Positions 33,101-41,692 of a stretch of DNA of 64,000 bases are shown here, one piece after another. The notes below the pieces were generated by a model. The model saw nothing but the letters and a program-made list of their open reading frames with translations, searched no databases and had not been told where the DNA came from. Position 1 is the stretch's first letter. Each line of letters starts with the position of its first letter. A program made the translations under genes and the position numbers. This DNA is from Aristolochia californica (taxonomy: Eukaryota; Streptophyta; Magnoliopsida; Piperales; Aristolochiaceae): positions 9,364,501 to 9,428,500 of the forward strand of contig JARWKL010000008.1 of NCBI GenBank assembly GCA_029961685.1, given 5' to 3'.

Positions 33101-34592
33101 GAGCCACCCCAAGTCGCCCTTGCTGGACACAATCCGTCAGGATACTAGCCATCATCCAGATCTCCTTGAGTTACAAGCTCAAATCGAAAACCATTCCAAG
33201 GATAAGAACTGGACACTACAGGACGGTCTCATTCTGTATAAAGGACGCATATATCTTCATCCTTCGTCGGTACTCATTCCTGCCATTATTGCCTCCTTTC
33301 ATGATAGTACACATGAGGGCCAGCAGAAAACATACTTCCGCCTCAGTCGGGAATTTTATTGGAGCGGTATGAAGCGGGTCATTGCTGAGTATGTTGCAGC
33401 GTGCCAGATCTGTCAGAGGAATAAGTCAGAATCCTTACAACCCGCCGGCTTGCTCCAGCCACTTCCACTTCCTTCACAGGTATGGGCAGATCTATCAATG
33501 GATTTTATCGATGGTCTTCCTTCTGCAGGGAAATCTGTTATTTTTGTTGTGGTAGACCGGTTCTCGAAATATGCCCACTTTATGGCCCTCAGCCATCCGT
33601 ATACAGCCACACAGGTCGCTCAGCTCTTCATGGATAATATTATCCGTCTCCATGGCCTTCCGGAGACCATCACCAGCGACCGTGATGCGATCTTCACCAG
33701 TAAATTCTGGGGGGAACTCTTTAAGCTCCATGGTTCTAAGTTAGCTTTCTCGTCAGCATACCACCCTCAAACAGACGGCCAGACAGAAGTGGTTAACCGC
33801 ACATTGGCGATGTATTTGCGGTGCTTTGTGGGGGACACGCCCCGACTGTGGGTTCGTTGGTTAGCATGGGCGGAGTATTGTTATAATACCTCATACCACA
33901 CCGCCTTGGGTACTACCCCTTTTCAAGTTGTTTATGGACGCGAACCTCCGCGACTACTTTCTTATGAACCGGGGTCTTCTCAGGTAGCAGCATTGGACCA
34001 AGCATTAGCCGACAGAGATGCAATGCTTGCTCAAGTCCGCCTTCAGTTACAACGTTCACAAGCAACTATGAAGCATACTTATGACAAAGGACACCGTCCC
34101 CTTTCCTTTGCACCTGGAGAATTTGTTTGGCTCAAACTTCAGCCATACCGCCAACTATCTCTTGCAGCCATCAAACGCCATAAGCTCTCTCCAAAATTTT
34201 ATGGGCCGTTCCAGATCATGCAACGTATTGGCACTGTGGCGTATCGTTTGAAACTTCCACCAGACGCCAAGCTCCATGACGTCTTCCACGTCTCCCTTCT
34301 CAAACCGTTCAAGGGAGACTCACCACTGCTGCATATCCCTCTGCCTCCTCTCAAAGATGGCAGGTCCATGCCCACGCCCGCTCAGATCCTTCAAGCCAGG
34401 CGAGTTAACAACGCTTGGGAAGTGTTGGTTCGGTGGACTGACAAGGAATTGATAGAAGCCTCTTGGGAGACTCTCGAGTCCTTCCAGACTCTCTTTCCCA
34501 CTTTCGAGCTTGAGGACAAGCTCTTTCTTCAGGAGGGGGGTGATGTTATGGACTCCATAGCATCAAGAGTGGCTAACCGGAGAAGAGAATAG
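30165..34592 (+). CDS. GypC Gag-Pol polyprotein with chromodomain
   Basis: The 1475-residue frame starts at the ATG at 30165, inside the LTR (MAREPNN..; an in-frame GTG lies 4 codons earlier), crosses the primer-binding site and ends inside the 3' LTR. Order: N-terminal Gag with a proline-rich spacer (~70-100), Gag core (~109-265), second proline-rich stretch, zinc knuckle C326/C329/H337/C339, aspartic protease (D399, DSGST), RT (~575-745, catalytic FDD at 713-714), RNase H (first acidic D859), integrase zinc domain (H1046, H1050, C1080, C1083), integrase core D1113, D1172, E1208 with exactly 35 residues between the last two, GPY/F module, then a chromodomain (~1404-1456). No stop or frameshift. 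Products would form virus-like particles, copy RNA to cDNA and integrate it; the chromodomain usually biases insertion to heterochromatin. Confidence 0.95.
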   Translation: MAREPNNVVSDRTTLGDSSSPAEIRNFVEENHAGLQSQINGLEGKFQMLLSRMEEGFTQLSVQMASSSRPADPLNPLPTPPPPPLRQTPQPRGGLNPAPPTVPRYTKLDFPTYDGSSDPLMWLHRCDHFFSNQGTLPEGKVQLAAFHMLDEALMWFHQFKNEFVVYDWEFFKENCMLRFGPPLRSNPVGDLVNLKQLGTIEQYQKLFQEKLARASHLVRPELYVNLFTAGLVEPLRLEVELEAPTSLAHAMNLARALDTKQRLFRESLNKRPPWQPRPQPHGPYPTPPRPPPNQPSPPPPAFTPPPGFIKRMTKAEIDQRRAQGLCFNCDEKFVKGHLCKRLFWVEIEDPSEDDFQEDMDQTEEDTPEISLHAMTGLHSTNTMQVHATMNHHILLALVDSGSTHNFISSQAAHQLGLSLQQKSGILVSVANGDKVTTMGFGSAVPFTIEGHSFVADFLVIPLAGFDLVLGIKWLQRLGPILWDFQSLTMSFNQDTHPITLHGNSAQRPCSLHTLSVDPSTGNNLALLLAEYADLFQTPANLPPIRECDHRIRLKMGTEPVVVRPYHYPHVQKDEIERQCQQMLQQGIIQPSRSPFSSPVLLVKKSDKSWRFCVDYRDLNARTIKDKFPIPVVDELLDELHGSQLFTKLDLKSGYHQIRVYSEDIEKTAFRTHHGHYEFLVMPFGLSNAPSTFQALMNQVFRPFLRKHVLVFFDDILVYSKTWAAHLHQLRQVFTILRAHHLFLNRAKCDFATSEVAYLGHVISASGVKPDFSKIQSVMDWPTPHTVTALKGFLGLAGYYRKFIKEYGHLAAPLHNLLKKHAFQWSQLADSSFNNLKQALASAPVLQLPNFAENFIIECDASGGGIGAILQQQGHPIAYFSRHLAPHHHKLATYERELIGLAKVVQHWRPYLWGRPFVIRTDHCSLKYLLEQHLTTSPQQHWLSKLMGFDFQVEYKPGYLNRAADALSRRELEDSHLHALSHPKSPLLDTIRQDTSHHPDLLELQAQIENHSKDKNWTLQDGLILYKGRIYLHPSSVLIPAIIASFHDSTHEGQQKTYFRLSREFYWSGMKRVIAEYVAACQICQRNKSESLQPAGLLQPLPLPSQVWADLSMDFIDGLPSAGKSVIFVVVDRFSKYAHFMALSHPYTATQVAQLFMDNIIRLHGLPETITSDRDAIFTSKFWGELFKLHGSKLAFSSAYHPQTDGQTEVVNRTLAMYLRCFVGDTPRLWVRWLAWAEYCYNTSYHTALGTTPFQVVYGREPPRLLSYEPGSSQVAALDQALADRDAMLAQVRLQLQRSQATMKHTYDKGHRPLSFAPGEFVWLKLQPYRQLSLAAIKRHKLSPKFYGPFQIMQRIGTVAYRLKLPPDAKLHDVFHVSLLKPFKGDSPLLHIPLPPLKDGRSMPTPAQILQARRVNNAWEVLVRWTDKELIEASWETLESFQTLFPTFELEDKLFLQEGGDVMDSIASRVANRRRE
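30187..30196 (+). other. GypC primer-binding site
   Basis: TGGTATCAGA, 3 bases after the LTR, matches the initiator tRNA-Met 3' end for 10 bases; the next bases (CAGG) do not. The site is inside the coding frame (VVSDR). Confidence 0.85.
34531..34543 (+). other. GypC polypurine tract
   Basis: aggaggggggtga abuts the 3' LTR and would prime plus-strand synthesis. It is translated as part of QEGGDV. Confidence 0.85.
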
Positions 34593-34918
34593 ATGGAGTA
34601 AACTTGTATTTCAGTACCTTAGGGGTTTAATTGTAATTTGAAGTTCCATAAGGGTCTAATTGTAATTATAGAACCTTTGATGTTTTCCTTGACCTATTTA
34701 GGGCGTCAAGTGAAGGAATGAAGACAAGCATTGATCATTAGTCTAAATGAGATCAGGTTCTCTCTCAAAAGAGGCCTAACGTGGGAGCTCCTTTTCAAGG
34801 CTCACGTCCTTCACCATTGGACGTTCCAAGAACCCCAAATCCTTCCCTTCCTCATCCTTCAATCTGGAAGCTAGAGGAGATCGTCGGGTGACTCGATCCA
34901 TGGCTAGAGAGCCTAACA
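34544..34918 (+). repeat. GypC 3' LTR
   Basis: 375 bp, identical to the 5' LTR except one base. Its first 49 bases encode the last residues of Pol (VMDSIASRVANRRRE) and the stop codon. Confidence 0.97.
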
Positions 34919-34923
34919 AGAGG

Positions 34924-36713
34924 TATAGGGGCAGTGTTACAACAATTGGGACACCCCATTGCTTATTTCAGCCGTCAGTTGGGACAACACCACCAAGTTA
35001 GCTGCATATGAGAGGGAATTGATTGGGTTAGCCAAGGCTGTCCAACATTGGTGACCTTATCTTTGGGGACGACCGTTTCTCATTCGTACAGATCATTGCA
35101 GCCTCAAGTATCTTCTTGAATAGTGCCTCACCACATCCCCACAGCAGCATTGGTTAACTAAACTCATGGGCTTCGATTTTACGGTTCATTATAAGCCAGG
35201 TAGTTCGAATTTGGGGGATGATGCCTTATCACGTCGGGATATTTCCGCCACACAAATTTATGCTATCAATCACCCACGTGCACTGCTATTAGATTCTATT
35301 CGTGAGGAAGTACATCAATATCCGAATCTCATGTCATTATATCAGGATATTCAACAGGGGACAGCTGCTCCTCATTGGACGATTCAAGATTGTCTCATTG
35401 TCTACAAAAATAGGATCTTTTTGCATAATACATCCCCACTTCTTCACACCATCATGTCCTCTATCCATGATAGCACACATGAGGGTCGACAGAAAACATA
35501 TTTCCGAATCAGTCGGGACTTTTATTGGAAGGGCATGAAGAGCACAATTGCTGATTATGTAGCTGCTTGTCAGAATTGTCAAAGAAACAAGGCCGAATCT
35601 TTAAGTTCGGCCGGCCTACTGCAACCTCTGCAACTACCATATCAAATCTGGTCGGATATTTCCATGGACTTCATTGTTGGACTTCCCATTTCATCAGGTA
35701 AATCGGTGATATTCGTCGTCGTTGATCGGTTTTCAAAATATGGGCACTTCATTGCTTTGGCGCATCCATATACTGCTGCTCAGGTCGCTCAATTATTTAT
35801 GGATAACATTGTTCGATTACATGGAATTCCCTCATCTATTATCAGTGATAGGGATGCCATTTTTACCAGTATCTTCCGGAAGGAATTATTCAAATTACAG
35901 GGCACTCAATTGGCATTTTCGTCTGCCTATCATCCACAAATGGACGGCCAAACAGAGGTTGTCAATCGCACGATTGAAATGTATCTTCGTTGTTTTGTGG
36001 GGGACGCACCTAGAAGATGGGTGAAATGGCTTTCATGGGCAGAATTTTGCAATAACACATCTTACCACACAGCACTGGGCACTACTCCTTTCAGGGTAGT
36101 TTATGGCAGAGATCCACCTCGTCTGTTACCATATGAACCTTGGGCATCCAAAGTAGTCACTTTGGACCAAGCATTAGCTGAAAGAGACGCTATGCTCACT
36201 GAGGTACGTACACATCTACAGGAAGCCCAACACTCTATGAAACGCTTTTATGATAAGAAGCACCGAGAGGCATCTTATTTCCATGGAGACTATGTGTGGT
36301 TAAAGATTCAACACTACCGCCAGCTGTCTCTGACTGCATCAAAGCCCCATAAGCTGTCTCCTAAATATTATGGTCCATTTCAGATATTGGACAAAATTGG
36401 GCCCGTGGCATACCGCTTGCAGCTACCACCGGAATCAAAGATCCACAATGTCTTTCACGTCTCCCAATTGAAGCCCTTCCAGGGTGACTCGCCCCTACTG
36501 CACACTCCACTACCGCCACTACATGAGGGCAGAGTCCTTTCTATTCTGGCTCAGGTTATACAAGCACGCCACATTCAAGGTGATTGGGAAATTCTTATCC
36601 AGTGGGTAGATGCCGATCCCAGTGACACCACATGGGAGCCGTTATCAGCATTTTGACTTTTATTTCTTTCATTCGAGCTTGAGGACAAGCTCTTTCTCCA
36701 GGAGGGGGGGTGA
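34924..36713 (+). pseudogene. GypB RNase H, integrase and pol C-terminus
   Basis: Resumes the RNase H cut at 29808 (GIGAVLQQ). A two-base deletion near 34990 and stops near 35052 and 35121 break RNase H. From 35166 to 36656 the frame is open: LSRRD, integrase zinc domain (HDST..CQNCQRNK), core DFIVGLP, SDRDAIF and a QTEVVN motif, then GPY/F (YYGPFQIL, NVFHVS) and a chromodomain (ILIQWVDADPSDTTWEP). A TGA at 36654 precedes the usual FELEDKLFLQEGG tail. The polypurine tract is at 36701-36713. Confidence 0.88.
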
Positions 36714-37126
36714 TGTTATGGACTCTATAGCATCACGAGTTACCAACAGGCGTAGGAATTAATGAATGTGTTTTTCAATTTCCATGTAATTGTTTCTTGG
36801 TTTGGTTTTGTCTTTCGTTTGGGTTGGTTTAGCATTTATTGGTTTGAACCATTGACCCAAGAGGTCTTTAGGGTTTTGGACATCCTCAACCCTATTTAAG
36901 GGGACGGCTAGGGTAATGAGAATTATGAATTGAGTTCACTTTAGCTAACGTAATTTAGATAAACAGGTCAAGAGCTCCTTCAAGGTCTCTTCCGTTTTTC
37001 CCCCAATTCTCCTTTCCGAAATTCAATTCCCTTCAACCCCTCATTCCATCTCAACGTCAAGCAAGGTAATGGAAGGAAGAGAAGAGAGGATGGTGACAAG
37101 ATCCATGGATCGTGAGGATCCTAACA
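36714..37126 (+). repeat. GypB 3' LTR
   Basis: 413 bp, nearly identical to 26796-27207 (a handful of differences, e.g. one extra base near 36950). Followed by TAAAC, the target duplication. Confidence 0.93.
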
Positions 37127-37423
37127 TAAACTCCCGTCGCCGTGAGAGTCTTCTACTGGTAAGATGATGTTATACCGAGTCAACTCGGCTCAACTCGGAC
37201 ATGAGGGAAGAATTAAAGAACAACGATGTGTAGTAGGAAAAAAACAAAAAATAAAATAAAAAGTGAATTCCAAGGAAGTTCCATAAACTTATGAAAAAAA
37301 ACCCATCAATATGAGAAATAAAAAATAATGGGTTTCTAGAATCATAAAAACCGTACAAACCCAACAGAAAATGAGATATGAAAAACCATAGTTGGAGTCC
37401 TGAAAATCAAAACTCTAATACCA
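37127..37423 (-). other. LarF interior, primer-site end; no gene seen
   Basis: A/T-rich, contains gagtcaactcggctcaactcgg (37177-37198), similar in style to 25495-25640. The last 12 bases (37412-37423, actctaatacca) are a decayed tRNA-Met primer site. Confidence 0.6.
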
Positions 37424-37957
37424 TGTTAATTTTCAGGACTCCATGAATTTAGCTTAGGGAGAAAAAGGGCAAGAAACCCATTGGGAGAAAACTGGAGGAA
37501 GAAGCGATATGGAATTGATTATTCCTTACCCTCCCCTTGAAGCTCTATTTATAGATTTATGAAACTACTATATTACAATAATACCCCTAAACTTAGGGTT
37601 TAAGGTTTTAACCCTAGAACTTTAACTTAATTACATCAATGTCATCTCTATGAGATGACTCTTAATTTACCATATTGTCATCAATGTATGTGGGCCTATG
37701 TGCCTTCTCCTTGATCTATGGGCCTCGAGCCCATCTTCTACATCTCTTGGATCCATGGGTCTTCCTTGGTCTTATGGGCTTGGGCCCATCTTTTAATACA
37801 CTTTGATATGTGGGCCTTCCTTGGTCGTGTGGGCTTGGTCCCTATGTTCCAACACTCCCCCTCAAGCTGGGGGTGAGAGAACAACATGAACTCCTAGCTT
37901 GCTATAAATGATGTATAATATTTTTTTTTTTGTATAATATGTCTTCATCTTCCAACA
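37424..37957 (-). repeat. LarF 5' LTR
   Basis: TGTTAATTTTCAGG to CATCTTCCAACA, 534 bp, the partner of 24413-24946. It has a T-run at 37920-37931 that the left copy lacks. Confidence 0.85.
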
Positions 37958-38127
37958 TTACAATGCCCTTAGGGCTACAACATTACAAGAGAAGAGACAT
38001 AAAAGAGGCAAATAATTACAACTTCATGCCATCTTTATAAGAAGTGTTCTTATTTACCAATATGCCACCTTTTGGATGTGTGGGCTTTCTCACCTTGGAA
38101 GTGTGAGTTGGAGCCCATCTTCTAACA
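37958..38127 (-). repeat. Cop3 5' LTR, outer half
   Basis: Starts with ttacaatgcccttagggctacaa, exactly where the Cop1 LTR continues after ctttatttatagtct, and ends cttctaaca. Completes the LTR begun at 24212. Confidence 0.85.
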
Positions 38128-39841
38128 CTTTGCATCCAAAGGTTCTAAAATATGTAATGTTGTGAAGGGTGCCTGTATACAACTCGTACGGAGTTTTGTT
38201 GAGAAGTTGCCTAATGCTTACTCAATTAATGATATAACTTGCGGTGTTCACATATTCGACCTAAAGCCTGTGTGGCATGTTATATGCATGAAGAATAGCT
38301 CTAACCACTTCAAATAAGGTTTGGTTTCTTCTCTCAACAACACCATTTTGTTGAGGAGTTCGAGGGGCTGAGAATGTATGGTTGATACCTTTTTTTGTGC
38401 AATATTAATCAAAATGTGAAGTTTCAAATTCTCCTCAATGGTCACTCCTAATTTTGATAATGCTATAGTCTTGTTCATTTTGAAAATTTTCACATAACTT
38501 AAACAAAAGCTGGAAAAACATCATCCTTATGGGCTAGGAAATCTACTACCACTAGGGTGAAGTGCTGCCCATTTAAGCTTAAGGTTCAGGTAAGTCTAAC
38601 TAACTCCATGTGGATTAGTTGAAGAGAACGAGAGGTTGAAACTATACTTCTACCTTTGACAAAAGTTTTGTATTGCTTTCCAAGTTGGAAAGCATCACAA
38701 GGTTTCTCTCTTACAAATTTCTGATCTGGTAGTCCTCTCACTAGGTTCTTTTTGTTAAGTTGTCAAGTCTAATCAACGGCTTATGTTGAGTTGATATTGG
38801 GTCATCCTTCGCGATAAGGTCGCTGTGGAGGTTGGAAGGGGGTGGGGATACCCCCTCCCGGGGGATGTGGGAGCCCCTCCATGATATATTGATTGTTGTT
38901 TAATTAAGGGTAGTTCTGGGATTTTACACTTGTAACCCAATTGCCCTAATTTTCACTTTATATTTGGGTACGCGATAAGGAATGTATCATAACCCGGAGT
39001 AAGATCATCAGTTGTAGTCGAGAAGAGGTTAGAGAAAAAAACTTGTAAGTGTGTGTGATTTCTCTTGTAAACTATTTCATCTTTATAGTAGATTACTGTA
39101 GCGGCGAAAGACAGGGCATAGTCTCACCTTGAGGTGAACCAGTATAAATCTTGTTGTTTATTTTCATGCTTGTTGTTTTTGTCTTCTGTGATTATTATTA
39201 CTGCTCTCATTAGTTTGGAATTAGAACATCTAATTCCTAACACTTTTTCAATAATTTTTTAAAGGAATCTATTCCCTTATGTCCTAGTCTCATATGCCAT
39301 AACCAAGATTCATCAATTTTCTCACTCAAATAGATGGCACTAGTGTAGGGTATATTGACTATGTTAGAAACATAGAGATTTCTTATTCTATGTCCCTCTA
39401 AAACTAGTTCATCATTTTCATTTTTTACTAAGCTTTTGACCTTTTCAAATGAAGCTTCATTTCCTTTATCACATAATTGACTAATACTAAGTAAATCATG
39501 CATCAACCCTTCAATGTAATAAACATCGGATATGAAAGAGGCTGAGGTACCGATTTTACCAATTCCTTTTATGGTACCTGTGCAATTGTCTCCAAACGTT
39601 ACTTGACCTCCATCTTCGGGGTTGAGTTCAACACTTCTTTTTATTGCTAATCATGAACCTTAAGCAACCGCTATGCAAAACCCAAATATTTTTTGGTACT
39701 TTGACTAGGAGACATACCTACACCATAAGAGATTTAATCCTCAGTGACCCATTTAAGTGTGGTTCCCTTTTAGATAACATTTGGGGTGTTAGGTGATCTG
39801 GGCTTCCAAGTTTGTTTGCCCATGTTCTTTTGGGTTACCAC
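38128..39841 (-). pseudogene. Cop4 integrase to protease remnant (Ty1/copia)
   Basis: The minus strand reads integrase C-terminal blocks ([33 protein letters not shown], 38130-38300), the integrase core with [15 protein letters not shown] wording near 38340, and a Gag-pre-integrase block (LLSISQLCDKG and SWLWHMRLGHKGIDSF, 39250-39490). The LLSISQLCDKG style is typical of SIRE/Maximus-type copia elements (inference). Many stops. A solo LTR interrupts it at 38753-39242. The gag part continues beyond Cop5 at 60240. RT and RNase H lie on the far side of Cop3 and are not in the window. Confidence 0.75.
38753..39242 (+). repeat. Solo LTR of the Cop5 family
   Basis: 490 bp from TGTTAAGTTGT to TTCCTAACA with perfect 5-bp flanks CTTTT (38748-38752 and 39243-39247). 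It is the reverse complement of the Cop5 LTRs at 39842 and 59822, so it is oriented opposite to them. No interior remains. Confidence 0.9.
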
Positions 39842-40262
39842 TATTAGGAATTAGATGCCCTAATTCCAAACTAAACGAGAACAATAATAATAATCGCAGA
39901 AGAGAGGAAAAACAAGCATGAAAATACAACAAGATTTATACAGGTTTGCCTCAAGGTGAGACTACGTCCTGTCTTCCACTATTGCAATAATCCACTATAA
40001 AGATGAAGTAGTTTACACGAGAAGTCACACACACTTACAAGTGTTTTCTCTCCCACCTATGGGGCTGCAACTCAAGATGCTTCACGGATGATGATAAAAC
40101 CTTAATAGCGGTGCCCCTCAATTATAAAGATAAAATTAGGGCAACTGTGATTCAAGAGTAAAATTTCCAAATCGGCTATAATGAAACAACAGTTAATATA
40201 TCGTAGACCGGGTGGGGGTTTCGACTCAAAATAGGGCGTTGATTAGGCTCCACAACTTAATA
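39842..40262 (-). repeat. Cop5 3' LTR
   Basis: tattaggaatta to acttaata, 421 bp, with decayed TG/CA ends. The adjoining atctcccacttgg is the polypurine tract on the minus strand. Confidence 0.85.
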
Positions 40263-40911
40263 ATCTCCCACTTGGAGACTAATCCATCATCAATATCTCC
40301 TCGACTGTGGTAAAACTTCTCAATCCTCAGAGAGAAGTCCAATTGAAATTTCACACAAGTTCAATTTCTCGATCTTAACAGTCTTCATCAACATATCTGC
40401 CGGATTCTAACTCCCTCGAATCTTCTCAAGTGCTAAGACTCCATCCTCCAAAGCCGATCTGATGAAGTGATAATACACCTATATGTGCTTTGTTCTGGCT
40501 TGATAAACAAGATTCTTTGCTAAATGAATAGCACTCTAACTGTCACAATATGATTCTTCCCATGCTTGAGACCTAATTCTTTCCAGAAAGACTACAACCA
40601 TACCATCTATTTTTTGGCTTTGGTCACGTCGACATATTCTACTTCAGTGGTGGAAAGATCAACTATATTCTGAAACTTAGAGACCCAACTATCTATTATA
40701 CCACCCAATGTGTATACATATTCAGTGGTACTCTTCCTACCATAGATGCCTCTGGCCATGTCAGCATCTACATAACCTTGTAATCCCAAGTTTGACTCTT
40801 TGAAACATATGGTTGAGTCTGCAGTGCCTCTCAAATACCTAAGAATCCACTTCAATGCTTCCCAATGTTGTTTACCTCGATTATTCATACTTCTTCTCAC
40901 AACTCCCATTG
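40263..40911 (-). pseudogene. Cop5 RNase H remnant
   Basis: The minus strand reads MNNRGKQHWEALKWILRYL, GYVDADMARGIYGRKSTTEY, SWVSKFQNIVDLSTTEVEYV (40610-40890), the Ty1/copia RNase H. The preceding residues (MYVTVFTRTDITQA) are at ~52408-52450, on the other side of LarE. Downstream of the domain (40265-40600) sequence decays with stops up to the polypurine tract. Confidence 0.85.
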
Positions 40912-41330
40912 TGTTGAATTTATGGGAAAAAAAATACTTCATTGACTTATTATAATCAGAGTACATGAACCTTTATTTATGATAGATGAATGTAGTGTAG
41001 TCCAATTATAATAAAACTACCATTGTCCCAATTACACCCAAACTCTAACACTTAGATAACTTCTAGCATAATTAAATAACTCAATATAAATAGAAGACAA
41101 ACATAACTCAAACTAGAACTCTTCTAGGATGTGACCATAAGATAAAGATGCCAACTCGTGGTTATCTTTGTGAGTCCTTCTTGATCTTCCAACTAGCTTG
41201 TGGTTATCTTTGTGAGTCCTTCTTAATCTTCCAATTTATGTGATTAGGATGCCAGCTCATAGTAATCCTGGTGGGTCCTACTTCTTATGTGCTTGGGCCC
41301 ATCTTACAATACTCTTAGATATATGGACTT
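40912..41330 (-). repeat. LarE 3' LTR, outer part
   Basis: TGTTGAATTTATGGG onward; a short duplicated segment (cttgtggttatctttgtgagtcc) lies near 41155-41225. It stops at a tccttg match with the Gyp3 LTR. Bases 41235-41336 are repeated at 50090-50190. Confidence 0.8.
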
Positions 41331-41692
41331 TCCTTGCAATGGATCTCGTCACCCTTCTTCCTCCTCTTTCCTCCAGGTTTGTTCTTGACGTGGCAATGAG
41401 TTTCCTGTGTTTAGTTCGTGCAATGGTGAAGAAGGAGTTGAGCCTTGGAGGAGGCTCGACCTGGACCTCAAAAGGAAGAATCCGATCTCTACTTTCTAAT
41501 TGATTCAATGCTTGCTTTCATTAAGCCCTTCTTCCTTATAAATAGGAATAGGGGTGCAAATGACAAACTCGACCCGAGGGCCACCAAGTTCACGAGAATT
41601 ACAATTAAACCAAACCATCATGCATAAAAGGAAATTCCATAATTTAATTCCTACGTTAGTTTATTACCCGAGATGCTATGGAGTCCATAACA
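41331..41692 (-). repeat. Gyp3 3' LTR, end-truncated
   Basis: From tccttgcaatggatctcg to GTCCATAACA. The intact partner starts TGTTAGGGTCTTCCC; here those first bases are replaced by LarE LTR sequence joined through a shared t(c)ccttg. Confidence 0.8.

Larger units (their letters stand above)
29809..34918 (+). mobile_element. GypC: intact, young Ty3/gypsy chromovirus
   Basis: 5,110 bp: two 375-bp LTRs differing at a single position (C at 30149, T at the matching base 34884), a primer-binding site, one unbroken Gag-Pol frame and a polypurine tract. It interrupts GypB RNase H; flanks are GGAGG (29804-29808) and AGAGG (34919-34923), a 5-bp duplication with one change. It is the youngest and only potentially autonomous element in the window. 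Gag style, short LTRs and the C-terminal chromodomain ending in LEDKL..GGDV suggest a Reina-like chromovirus (inference from motif wording). Confidence 0.95.
26796..37126 (+). mobile_element. GypB: decayed Ty3/gypsy chromovirus, split by GypC
   Basis: LTRs of 412 and 413 bp lie at both ends, with a perfect 5-bp target duplication TAAAC (26791-26795 and 37127-37131) in LarF. Without GypC it would be ~5.2 kb. Coding sequence runs 27150-29808 and resumes at 34924-36713; the RNase H codons for ASRGGIGAVL are divided by the GypC insertion. Confidence 0.92.
24413..37957 (-). mobile_element. LarF: non-coding LTR element, split by GypB
   Basis: Two 534-bp LTRs bracket an interior that, without GypB, is only ~2.1 kb and shows no retroelement protein. 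The minus orientation is set by a decayed primer site at 37412-37423 beside the right LTR and a pyrimidine tract (polypurine on the minus strand, gtccccctcac at 24947-24957) beside the left one. It splits the Cop3 LTR. Flanks are TTTAT on the left and TTACA on the right, so a clean target duplication is not visible. It shares interior repeats with LarE. Confidence 0.8.

Noticed and set aside
30153..34592. Starting the GypC protein at 30153
   Set aside because: That codon is GTG; the first in-frame ATG in the conserved VTRSMARE peptide is at 30165, the likelier plant start.
29809..34918. Endogenous pararetrovirus (caulimovirus) rather than a retrotransposon
   Set aside because: It has an integrase, a chromodomain, paired LTRs and a target duplication, and no movement-protein domain.
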